Origin: DASZIT01 sp052143315
GTDB taxonomy: Bacteria > Actinomycetota > Acidimicrobiia > Acidimicrobiales > RAAP-2
DNA length: 25,988 bases
Assembly (NCBI GenBank): GCA_052143315.1
Contig: JBKQTE010000110.1
Span: forward strand, 1-25,988
Direction of reading: 5' to 3'
The notes below the pieces were generated by a model. It saw only the letters and a program-made list of their open reading frames with translations. It had not been told where the DNA came from and made no database searches. This document shows positions 1-6,780 of this stretch, piece after piece. The first letter of the stretch is position 1; every line of letters starts with the position of its first letter. Made by a program: the position numbers and the translations under genes.

Positions 1-20
1 TTCGTGCCTTGGGGCACGAA
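1..20. terminator. Perfect hairpin at the window edge
   Basis: An 8-bp perfect stem (TTCGTGCC / GGCACGAA) closes on a TTGG loop. No T-tract is visible on the right, and the left flank is outside the window, so this could be a terminator for either strand or just a hairpin. Confidence 0.3.
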
Positions 21-161
21 GCCCGACACCGGGGGTGGGGGAGGGGACCCGCCGGGCAGACCCGGCCGGGCGGACCGATGGCCGAGCCCCGGTCCGCCGG
101 AGCCGGGCCCGTCATCCGGTCCGGCCGACCAGTCCCCGCTCTTCCCGCCCACGGAGTGAGA

Positions 162-200
162 CGTCAGACGCGCCCAGCTGGCGGGCCGCTCTGTCTGACG
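162..200 (-). terminator. Inverted repeat downstream of the pxp operon
   Basis: CGTCAGAC at 162-169 pairs with GTCTGACG at 193-200, giving an 8-bp stem around a GC-rich interior that can fold further. It lies about 20 nt beyond the pxpBC stop on the minus strand, where a terminator is expected. No U-run follows, so intrinsic termination is only a guess. Confidence 0.35.
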
Positions 201-218
201 CCGCTCTGACTGAGGCCG

Positions 219-1937
219 CTATGTCCCCGACTCGGTCGGGAACCAACCGGACACCCTGCGGGCCAGTTGGCGGCGGTGGTCGCGCTGGGCGCGGCGCGCC
301 TCGCTCATGTCGACCAGCTCGAGGCGGACTGTGTCGCCGGGCCGTACCTGTCCCAGGTGACCGCGATCTGCGGCGATGACCGTGGCGATCACCGGGTACC
401 CGCCGACGGTGGCGTGATCCGGCATCAGAATGATCGGCTGACCGTCGGGCGGGACCTGGATGGCACCGGTCACCATGCCGGTGGAGGGGATCCCTCCCGT
501 CGACGGGGCGGCGACGCGGCTGTCCGATCGCAGCCGAAGGCCGATCCGGTTGGAGGCTCCGCCGACCTCCCACTCAGAGGAGACCAGCGCCTCCAGCGAG
601 GACGGGTGGAACCGGTGCGGCCCGGCCACCACCCGCACGGTCCACTCCCGATCGGCCGCCGAACGGCCACCGGTGTGGGTCAGGAGACCGTGGGGTCGTC
701 CGGGAGCTCCTAGACCCAAGCGATCGCCGATCATCAGGGGACCCATCCCGAGTCCGCTCAGCACGTCGGAGGAGCGCGACCCGGCGACCACGGGGATCTC
801 GATTCCTCCGGAGATCGCCAGGTAGGCGCGGAGGCCTGTGCCGATGGTCCCGATCGTCACCTCCTGTCCCGCCGACACCGGGACGACCGTGCCATCGGTG
901 ACGGGCCGGTTGTCGACCGCCACCGAGGCGGCGTCGGCGGCGGCGCCTACCACCGCCAGGTGGGCGTCGGTCTCGAAGCGGAGGGTGGGTCCCCGGGCCG
1001 TGAGCTCGAGGGCGGCGTCGCCGTCGTCGTTCCCCACCAGACGGTTGGCCAGCGCCATCGCCATCGGGTCGGCAGGCCCGGCCCGCGGCACGCCGATGGC
1101 GCCCAGCGACCCCCGCCCGCCGTCCTGGACCAGGCTGAACAGGCCCGGCTCGACTACCTCGACCGCCCGGGGACCGGCGACGACCACGGGCTTCCGGTGC
1201 CCGGGCGACCCGATGTCCTCGTCTCCGACCGCGGCGCGGATCGGCCTCCGGTGGCGGCGGAGTCGCACTCGGTCCCCCGCCCGGAGCAGGGCGAAGGGGG
1301 GCGTGTCCGGGTCGAACAGGGGAAAGTCGGTGCGTCCAAGCAGCCTCCACCCGCCCGGAGTCGGCTGGGGGTAGATCGCCGCGAACCCTCCGGCCACGGC
1401 CACCGAGCCGGTCGGCACCGACGTGCGCGGCGTGGCGTGCCGGGCGATCGAAGCCAACTCGGCGGGCAGGCCGACGAGGTAGGGGAACCCGGGAGAGAAG
1501 CCGAGGAACGCCACCCGGAGGTCGGCGCCCACCAGCAGGTCCACCACCTCAGAGGGACCGATGCCCAGCTCGGCCGCCACGCCCTCCATGTCGGGGCCGT
1601 CGAAGTCCACCGGGATCTCCACCCTTCGCCCCCCAGCTCCGGTCTCGGCGGACGCACCGGGGCGGTCGGTGTCCGGACCGGCCGCCCCGAGTCGACCGAC
1701 GACGGCGGTGAGCCACGTCTCCCACGGGTCTGGCTCGGTGTCGGCGTCGCCGACCTCGATCACCACGGAGCCGAACCCGACCAGTACCTCGACCCGGCCC
1801 GCAGGGGTGGCGGGAGCGGCTCCGGCTCCCGCCCCCGCTCGGCGGATGGCGTCGGCCAGTCGGTGGGCACCCCGGTCGGCGTGGTCGGTATGGATCAGCC
1901 ACGCCGAGTCACCGAAGGGCACCACTTCGGAGGTCAT
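219..1937 (-). CDS. pxpBC: 5-oxoprolinase subunits B and C fused (PxpB-PxpC, KipI-KipA family)
   Basis: This protein of 572 residues is a fusion of two subunits of the ATP-dependent 5-oxoprolinase, which opens pyroglutamate to glutamate together with PxpA. The PxpB/KipI part (about 1-245) shows GDSAWL near the N-terminus, then FLGFSPGFPYLVGLP around 144-158, GSVAVAGG and the TPGGWRLLGRT stretch around 193-203. The PxpC/KipA part (about 258-550) starts with VVEPGLFSLVQDGGR and IGVPRAGPADPMA and ends in a typical MTGAIQVPPDGQPI-like and HATVGGYP region. Fused forms are common in this family. The ATG at 1937 overlaps the pxpA stop as ATGA, so the two are translationally coupled. The open frame continues upstream of this ATG, but that part only mirrors pxpA and is not coding. 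KipI/KipA naming from Bacillus sporulation control is a less likely function here because pxpA is adjacent. Confidence 0.93.
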   Translation of the reverse strand: MTSEVVPFGDSAWLIHTDHADRGAHRLADAIRRAGAGAGAAPATPAGRVEVLVGFGSVVIEVGDADTEPDPWETWLTAVVGRLGAAGPDTDRPGASAETGAGGRRVEIPVDFDGPDMEGVAAELGIGPSEVVDLLVGADLRVAFLGFSPGFPYLVGLPAELASIARHATPRTSVPTGSVAVAGGFAAIYPQPTPGGWRLLGRTDFPLFDPDTPPFALLRAGDRVRLRRHRRPIRAAVGDEDIGSPGHRKPVVVAGPRAVEVVEPGLFSLVQDGGRGSLGAIGVPRAGPADPMAMALANRLVGNDDGDAALELTARGPTLRFETDAHLAVVGAAADAASVAVDNRPVTDGTVVPVSAGQEVTIGTIGTGLRAYLAISGGIEIPVVAGSRSSDVLSGLGMGPLMIGDRLGLGAPGRPHGLLTHTGGRSAADREWTVRVVAGPHRFHPSSLEALVSSEWEVGGASNRIGLRLRSDSRVAAPSTGGIPSTGMVTGAIQVPPDGQPIILMPDHATVGGYPVIATVIAADRGHLGQVRPGDTVRLELVDMSEARRAQRDHRRQLARRVSGWFPTESGT

Positions 1938-2764
1938 GCCCGGCGACCCAGGCGACCCAGGCGACCCAGGCGACCCGACCGCTCCGACCGCTCCGACCGC
2001 TCCGACCGACCTGCCGGGACGAACGGCCCGATGGTCACCCCGGCCGACTCCAGTGCCACCCGGATGGCGTGGGCGGCGTCCGCCGCTCCCGGGCTGTCGC
2101 CGTGGACGCAGAGCGACTCGCACTCGACCGACACCCACGACCCGTCGACACCTTCGACGCCGCTCCGTCCGACCAGCGACAGGCCTCGCCGTGCCATCTC
2201 GCCCGGGTCGTCGATCACCGCCCCCGGCTCGATGCGGGGTACCAGCGTGCCGTCGGCCCGGTAGCTGCGGTCGGCGAACGCCTCCCGGGCCACGTCCACT
2301 CCCGACCGGCGCGCCACCTCGATCACCACCGACCCCGCTTGGGCCAGCAGCATGGCGACCCCGCTCGTTTCGAGGGCGGCCACCACCACGGACGCCACTC
2401 CCGGGTCGACCCCCATCCGGTGGTAGAGGGCGCCGTGCGGCTTCACGTAGGCGACGACACCGCCCACCGACGCGGCCACCTCGGCGAGGGTCGTGCACTG
2501 CTCGACGATGTCGGCCAGCAGCCGGTCTTCGGTGACGTCGAGCACCCGCCGGCCGAAGCCGTCCCGATCGCGGTAGGACACGTGGGCACCGATGGTCACC
2601 CCGCGCTCGACGGCGGCCCGACAGGTGGCTTCCATCACCTCCCGGCTGCCGGCGTGGAACCCGCAAGCGACGTTCGCGCTGGTCACCGAGGCCAGGATGG
2701 CGACGTCCGACGGGAGGAGCGATTCGGACTCGCCCAGGTCGGCGTTGAGATCCACCTTCGGCAT
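1934..2764 (-). CDS. pxpA: 5-oxoprolinase subunit A (PxpA, LamB/YcsF family)
   Basis: The product is 276 residues long and belongs to the LamB/YcsF family, the subunit that with PxpB and PxpC hydrolyses 5-oxoproline. Family motifs are clear: VDLNADLGE at the very N-terminus, ANVACGFHAG, GAHVSYRDRDGFGRR, YVKPHGALYHRM and EAFADRSYRADGTLVPR. I chose the ATG at 2764 because family members begin directly at the PKVDLNADLGE motif; in-frame ATGs at 2782 and 2818 would add residues that do not look conserved. GATACT lies 6 nt upstream and could be a leaderless -10, while GGAGG sits only 1 nt before the ATG, too close to act as a ribosome site for it. The last 25 residues are low complexity (RSE and GRL triplets), encoded by two adjoining 9-bp repeat arrays. 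It is divergent from mihF. Confidence 0.93.
   Translation of the reverse strand: MPKVDLNADLGESESLLPSDVAILASVTSANVACGFHAGSREVMEATCRAAVERGVTIGAHVSYRDRDGFGRRVLDVTEDRLLADIVEQCTTLAEVAASVGGVVAYVKPHGALYHRMGVDPGVASVVVAALETSGVAMLLAQAGSVVIEVARRSGVDVAREAFADRSYRADGTLVPRIEPGAVIDDPGEMARRGLSLVGRSGVEGVDGSWVSVECESLCVHGDSPGAADAAHAIRVALESAGVTIGPFVPAGRSERSERSERSGRLGRLGRLGRRA
1942..2010. repeat. Two abutting 9-bp tandem arrays in the pxpA 3' end
   Basis: Four copies of GGCGACCCA (1942-1977, the last ending in G) are followed at once by three copies of GCTCCGACC (1981-2007). The 9-bp periods preserve frame, so pxpA reads RSE triplets then GRL triplets. The arrays end just before the pxpBC start codon. Confidence 0.9.
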
Positions 2765-2803
2765 GCCTCCAGTATCGGGCATGAACTCGGCCCGTGGAGG
2801 CGC

Positions 2804-2809
2804 TATCGT
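2804..2809 (+). promoter_or_regulatory. -10 box for leaderless mihF
   Basis: TATCGT lies 7 nt before the mihF ATG. A GGAGG exists but ends 16 nt before the ATG, too far to serve as a Shine-Dalgarno site. This geometry matches actinobacterial leaderless genes; no good -35 is visible. Confidence 0.5.
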
Positions 2810-2816
2810 CGCGTCC

Positions 2817-3134
2817 ATGCCGCAACCGCCTGCACTTACGCCCGAACAGCGCCAGGCCGCCCTGGCGAAGGCCGCTCAGGTCCGCCGTGAGCGGGCCGAG
2901 GTGAAGGAGAAACTCAAGCTGGGGTCGCTCACCCTCTCTGAGCTCCTCACCGACGCCGAGGCCAACGAGACCGTCGGGAAGATGAAGGTGCTCTCCGTGC
3001 TCGAGTCCCTGCCCGGTCTCGGCAAGGTAAAAGCGCGTCGCCTGATGGAGACCGTCGGCATCAGCGAGAGCCGCCGGCTGCAGGGCCTGGGCAGCAACCA
3101 GCGCGAGTCGCTGCTGAGAGAGACCGCTCGCTGA
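2817..3134 (+). CDS. mihF: Integration host factor, actinobacterial type (mIHF)
   Basis: This basic protein of 105 residues matches the actinobacterial integration host factor family (Rv1388 type), a nucleoid-associated DNA-binding protein unrelated to enterobacterial IHF. It shows a charged N-terminal helix (about 8-35: EQRQAALAKAAQVRRERAEV) followed by the DNA-binding helix-two-turns-helix part, with LESLPGLGKVKARRLMETVG around 60-80. Length agrees with the family. The ATG at 2817 gives the usual short N-terminus and is preceded by a -10 box at leaderless spacing. The gene order mihF-gmk-rpoZ is the standard actinobacterial one. Its TGA overlaps a CTG that may be the start of gmk. Confidence 0.95.
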   Translation: MPQPPALTPEQRQAALAKAAQVRRERAEVKEKLKLGSLTLSELLTDAEANETVGKMKVLSVLESLPGLGKVKARRLMETVGISESRRLQGLGSNQRESLLRETAR

Positions 3135-3796
3135 GCGCTTCGCACCTCGGCCCGACGGGTCGGGCCGGTCCCCTGGTCTTCGTACTGTTCGGCCCGGGGG
3201 GCGCCGGCAAGGGGACCATCGCCGCCCGGCTGGTCGAGACCGACCCCCGACTCTGGCTCAGCCGATCGTGGACGACCCGCGCCCGGCGCCCCGGTGAGCC
3301 GGTCGACGCCTACTGCTTCGTGGACCGGCCCACCTTCGAGGATCGGGTCGCCGCCGGCGGCTTCTTCGAGTGGGCCGAGTTCCTCGGCAATCTCTACGGG
3401 ACGCCGTTGCCCGAGCCGCCCGAGGGGTCCGACGTACTGCTGGAGATCGACCTCCAGGGGGCCCAGCAGGTCCGGTCCAAGCGGCCCGACGCCCGGCTGA
3501 TCCTCCTGGTGCCCCCTTCTGACGAGATCCAGGCCCAACGGCTGCGCGGCCGTGGTGACGACGAGGAGCACGTGGCCAAGCGCCTCCGGGCCGGGGCCGA
3601 CGAGGTCCGGGCCGGCCGCGCCATCGCCGACGCCGAGGTGGTCAACGACGACCTGGTGCAGGCCGTGGCCGACGTGGCCGGTATAGTGGACCGTTACCGC
3701 TCCGCCGCCTCGGCGGGGGGCACGGCGGTGGGAGGCCCAGGCGAAGCAGCCGACGCCCCGCCCACCCCACCTGACGACCCACGCAAAGGACCCTGA
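3131..3796 (+). CDS. gmk: Guanylate kinase
   Basis: The enzyme phosphorylates GMP to GDP. Visible are the P-loop GPGGAGKGT, the GMP-binding SRSWTTRARRPGE stretch, FFEWAEFLGNLYGTPLP, and DVLLEIDLQGAQQV. The P-loop is GPGG rather than GPSG, and the loop between YGTP and DVLLEID is a few residues shorter than usual. No in-frame ATG, GTG or TTG precedes the P-loop; the first GTG (3320) lies far inside the kinase fold. I place the start at CTG 3131, which overlaps the mihF stop as CTGA with a weak GAGAG about 8 nt upstream. CTG 3173 (giving 207 residues, the E. coli length) and ACG 3155 are alternatives. The C-terminal tail after about residue 190 is Gly/Pro-rich. The stop overlaps the rpoZ start as TGATG. 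The function is secure; the start is not. Confidence 0.9.
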   Translation: MSASHLGPTGRAGPLVFVLFGPGGAGKGTIAARLVETDPRLWLSRSWTTRARRPGEPVDAYCFVDRPTFEDRVAAGGFFEWAEFLGNLYGTPLPEPPEGSDVLLEIDLQGAQQVRSKRPDARLILLVPPSDEIQAQRLRGRGDDEEHVAKRLRAGADEVRAGRAIADAEVVNDDLVQAVADVAGIVDRYRSAASAGGTAVGGPGEAADAPPTPPDDPRKGP

Positions 3797-4167
3797 TGGC
3801 CCAGACCCGAAGCACCCTGATGGACCCGCCGATCGAGGACCTGCTCGACAAGGTGGACTCCAAGTTCACCCTGGTGGCGCTGGCGTCCCGCCGGGCCCGC
3901 CAGGTGAACAGCTACTACAACAGCCTGGGCGAGGGCATCGGCGTGGTGGTGCCGCCGCAGGTCGCCTCGGTGTCGGGCAAGCCGTTGTCGATCGCCTTCG
4001 AGGAGGTGGCCGCCGGCAAGGCGACCTACTCCCGTCCCGAACCCGTCGACGAGGCAGCGCTGGCCGAGGCGACGGCACTCGAGGAGGCAGCCGCCCTGGC
4101 CGAGGCGGCCGGGCTGATCGGTCTCGAGGGCGGGGCGGGTACCGCGTCGACCGAGTCCACCGACTAG
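3796..4167 (+). CDS. rpoZ: DNA-directed RNA polymerase omega subunit
   Basis: This protein of 123 residues is the omega subunit, which helps fold and assemble the beta-prime subunit. The conserved core is at about residues 10-75: PPIEDLLDKVDSKFTLVALA, then RRARQVNSYYNSLGEG and KPLSIAFEEVAAGK, all matching the actinobacterial RpoZ family. The last 45 residues form an Ala/Glu-rich tail of no recognised function. The ATG shares one base with the gmk stop (TGATG), and AAAGGA lies upstream at 3785-3790, so it is coupled to gmk. Confidence 0.96.
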   Translation: MAQTRSTLMDPPIEDLLDKVDSKFTLVALASRRARQVNSYYNSLGEGIGVVVPPQVASVSGKPLSIAFEEVAAGKATYSRPEPVDEAALAEATALEEAAALAEAAGLIGLEGGAGTASTESTD

Positions 4168-4187
4168 CCGAACCGGCCCGAACGACC

Positions 4188-5393
4188 ATGCCGGGCACCT
4201 CGCGACCGTTCGTCGTTCTCGGGGTGTCCGCCGGCATCGCCGCCTACAAGGCGGTCGAGGTGTGCCGGCGCCTGGTCGACGCCGGTGTCCACGTGGCCCC
4301 GGTCCTGACCGAACGGGCCACCCGCTTCGTGGGCGAGGCGACGTTCGACGCCGTGGGGTCCGAGCCGGTCCAGACCAGCCTCTGGGACGAGGCGTCCCCC
4401 ATCCCACACACCCGGTTGGGCCAGCTGGCCGACGTGGTGGTGGTCGTCCCGGCCACCGTGGACCTGCTCGGCCGCTACGCCAACGGCCTGGCCGACGACC
4501 TGCTCACCACCACGCTGATCGCCACCGCCGCCCCGGTGGTGGTGTGCCCGGCCATGCACACTGAGATGTGGGAGCACCCGGCCGTGCAGCACAACCTCTC
4601 CGTGCTCCGGGACCGGGGCGTGGTGGTGGTACCGCCGGAGAAGGGGCGCCTGGCCGGCGGCGATGTCGGCTCCGGTCGGCTGGCCGACCCGGCGGTGATC
4701 GTCGAGACGGTCCTGGGACTGCTGGCCCACGCGGCCTCGCCCGACCTCCAAGGGGTACGGGTACTGGTCTCCGCCGGGGGGACGCGCGAGCCGATCGACC
4801 CGGTCCGGTTCCTGACCAACCGCTCGTCGGGCAAGCAGGGCCACGCCCTGGCCGACGCCGCCCGCCGCCGGGGAGCGGTCGTCGACCTGGTGACCACCAC
4901 CACCCGGCCGGCCGCCGACGGCATCACCGTCCACCGGGTGGAGACGGCCGCCGAGATGGAGGCGGCCATGGTGTCGCTGGCCCCCGGGGCGGACGTGGTG
5001 GTGATGGCGGCGGCGGTGGCCGATTTCCGACCCAAGGTGGCGGCCCCCTCCAAGCTGCGCAAGGCCGACGGCATCCCCGATCTGGTTCTCGAGCCCACGC
5101 CGGACATCCTGGCCGAGCTGGGTCGACGCCGGCCCGGGTCCCAGGTGCTGGTCGGGTTCGCCGCCGAAACCGACGAGGTCGCCGAGCGGGCGGCGGCCAA
5201 GCTGTCCCGGAAGGGCGTCGACCTGATGGTGGCCAACGACGTCTCCGCCCCGGGGGTGGGCTTCGACCACGACACCAACGCCGTCACCGTGCTGGGTGCC
5301 GACGGGCTGGTCACCGAGGTGGCCCTCACGGGAAAAGACGCCGTGGCCGACGCGGTGTTGGATAGGGTGGTCCGGCTCCTCACCGCGCGATGA
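4188..5393 (+). CDS. coaBC: Bifunctional phosphopantothenoylcysteine decarboxylase / phosphopantothenate-cysteine ligase
   Basis: The 401-residue CoaBC makes 4'-phosphopantetheine for coenzyme A: the C-terminal CoaB half joins cysteine to phosphopantothenate and the N-terminal flavin CoaC half decarboxylates the product. CoaC (about 1-180) has GVSAGIAAYKAVE, the catalytic His in IPHTRLGQLAD, VVVPATVDLLGRYANG and PAMHTEMW. CoaB (about 185-400) has SAGGTREPIDPVRFLTNRSS, MAAAVADFRP, VGFAAET and ANDVSAPGVGF. In the CoaC half the classic PxMNxxMW motif reads PAMHTEMW, and the ACGxxGxGR loop reads AGGDVGSGR, so the Asn and Cys important in E. coli Dfp are His and Gly; I recall the same pattern in mycobacterial CoaBC. 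The start ATG lies 20 nt after rpoZ. Confidence 0.96.
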   Translation: MPGTSRPFVVLGVSAGIAAYKAVEVCRRLVDAGVHVAPVLTERATRFVGEATFDAVGSEPVQTSLWDEASPIPHTRLGQLADVVVVVPATVDLLGRYANGLADDLLTTTLIATAAPVVVCPAMHTEMWEHPAVQHNLSVLRDRGVVVVPPEKGRLAGGDVGSGRLADPAVIVETVLGLLAHAASPDLQGVRVLVSAGGTREPIDPVRFLTNRSSGKQGHALADAARRRGAVVDLVTTTTRPAADGITVHRVETAAEMEAAMVSLAPGADVVVMAAAVADFRPKVAAPSKLRKADGIPDLVLEPTPDILAELGRRRPGSQVLVGFAAETDEVAERAAAKLSRKGVDLMVANDVSAPGVGFDHDTNAVTVLGADGLVTEVALTGKDAVADAVLDRVVRLLTAR

Positions 5394-5563
5394 TGGGCGT
5401 CGGGCACCAACGTCGGGTCCCCGCAAGCCGCACCCGTGGCCGTGGCTGCCGCCGTGGCCGTGGCTGCCCGGCATCGGCGGGGGCGATGTCGGCCCGGGGC
5501 CCACGACCGCCCGTTGCGCACCCTACGAGATGATGATCACCCCCTGAGAAGAACGGATCCACA
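5394..5563 (+). other. metK leader with an 18-bp repeat and a hairpin
   Basis: This gap of 170 nt between coaBC and metK holds a tandem 18-bp duplication (5434-5468) and a hairpin CATCG-N7-CGATG (5472-5488). I looked for SAM riboswitch signatures, which would be expected before metK, and did not recognise any. GAGAAG upstream of the GTG is a weak ribosome site. Confidence 0.4.
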
Positions 5564-6760
5564 GTGAGCACCCGATACACCTTCACCTCCGAGTCGGTCA
5601 CCGAGGGCCATCCGGACAAGATGGCCGACCAGATCTCGGACAGCGTCCTCGACGCCCTGCTGGCCGACGATCCCAACAGCCGGGTGGCGTGCGAGACGCT
5701 GCTGACCACCGGCCTGGTGCTGGTGGCGGGGGAGATCACCACCACCACCTACGTCGACATCCCCAAGCTGGTCCGCCAGACGGTGCTCGACATCGGGTAC
5801 GACGACGACGCCTACGGCATCGACGGGAACACCTGCGGAGTCATCGTGTCGCTGGACGAGCAGTCGCCCAACATCGGCCAGGGGGTGGACAACGCCTTCG
5901 AGGTGCGGGCCGGCACGGGCGGCGAGGACCTGCTGAACGCCCAGGGCGCCGGCGATCAGGGGATGATGTTCGGCTACGCCTGCGACGAGACCCCCGACCT
6001 GATGCCGCTCCCGGTCTGGCTGGCCCACCGGCTGGCCCAGCGCCTGGCCCAGGTGCGCCGGGTGGGGATCCTGCCGTACCTGCGTCCCGACGGCAAGACC
6101 CAGGTCAGTGTGACCTACGAGAACGGGCGACCGGTGGCACTGGAGACGGTGCTGATCTCCACCCAGCACGATCCCGGCGTCGACCTCGACACGCTGCTGC
6201 TCCCGGACCTCCGCGACAACGTGATCAACCCGTTGCTCCCCACCGACCTGGACACCGACAACGTGCGGATCCTGGCCAATCCCACCGGCGTGTTCGAGCT
6301 CGGCGGGCCCCACGCCGACACCGGCCTGACCGGTCGGAAGATCATCGTCGACACCTACGGCGGCATGGCCCGTCACGGCGGCGGTGCCTTCTCGGGGAAG
6401 GACCCCTCCAAGGTCGACCGGTCTGCGGCCTACGCCGCCCGCTGGGTGGCCAAGCACGTGGTGGCCTCGGGTGCCGCCAGCCGGTGCGAGGTCCAGGTGG
6501 CGTACGCCATCGGCGTGGCCCGGCCGGTCTCGCTGCTGGTGGAGACGTTCGGCACCGAGAAGGTCGACCCGACCCAGATCGTCAAGGCGGTGGACGGGAT
6601 CTTCGACCTCCGTCCCGCCGCCATCGTGCGCGACCTCGACCTCAAGAGGCCGATCTACCGGAAGACCGCCGCCTACGGCCACTTCGGCCGGAGCGAAAAG
6701 GACTTCACATGGGAGGACACGTCGCGAGTCGACGACCTCAAGCAGGCGCTCGGCCTCTGA
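5564..6760 (+). CDS. metK: S-adenosylmethionine synthetase
   Basis: MetK (398 residues) makes S-adenosylmethionine from methionine and ATP. The three-domain family pattern is intact: FTSESVTEGHPDKMADQISD at the N-terminus (nucleotide and metal binding), the methionine-site signature GAGDQGMMFGYA around 127-138, GRKIIVDTYGG, and the phosphate-binding GGGAFSGKDPSKVDRSAAY around 269-287. The start is GTG at 5564, the only in-frame start directly before RYTFTSESV. Length is normal. The stop TGA is preceded by C, so a CTG overlaps it in the frame of priA. Confidence 0.97.
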   Translation: MSTRYTFTSESVTEGHPDKMADQISDSVLDALLADDPNSRVACETLLTTGLVLVAGEITTTTYVDIPKLVRQTVLDIGYDDDAYGIDGNTCGVIVSLDEQSPNIGQGVDNAFEVRAGTGGEDLLNAQGAGDQGMMFGYACDETPDLMPLPVWLAHRLAQRLAQVRRVGILPYLRPDGKTQVSVTYENGRPVALETVLISTQHDPGVDLDTLLLPDLRDNVINPLLPTDLDTDNVRILANPTGVFELGGPHADTGLTGRKIIVDTYGGMARHGGGAFSGKDPSKVDRSAAYAARWVAKHVVASGAASRCEVQVAYAIGVARPVSLLVETFGTEKVDPTQIVKAVDGIFDLRPAAIVRDLDLKRPIYRKTAAYGHFGRSEKDFTWEDTSRVDDLKQALGL

Positions 6761-6780
6761 GCCGGGCTTCGCCGACAGGG

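Noticed and set aside
1561..2535. Long plus-strand open frames opposite the pxp operon
   Set aside because: They are Arg/Pro-rich mirror frames of clear PxpA and PxpBC coding sequence and match no family.
2765..2818. Longer PxpA N-terminus from ATG 2818
   Set aside because: Family members start at the LNADLGE motif; the extension would also run over the mihF promoter and start.
5490..5502. Hairpin from GGCCCGGGGCCC in the metK leader
   Set aside because: The palindrome leaves almost no loop, so it cannot form a stable intramolecular hairpin.
5689..6780. Extension of priA upstream through metK
   Set aside because: The extra residues are an out-of-frame reading of metK with no conserved content.
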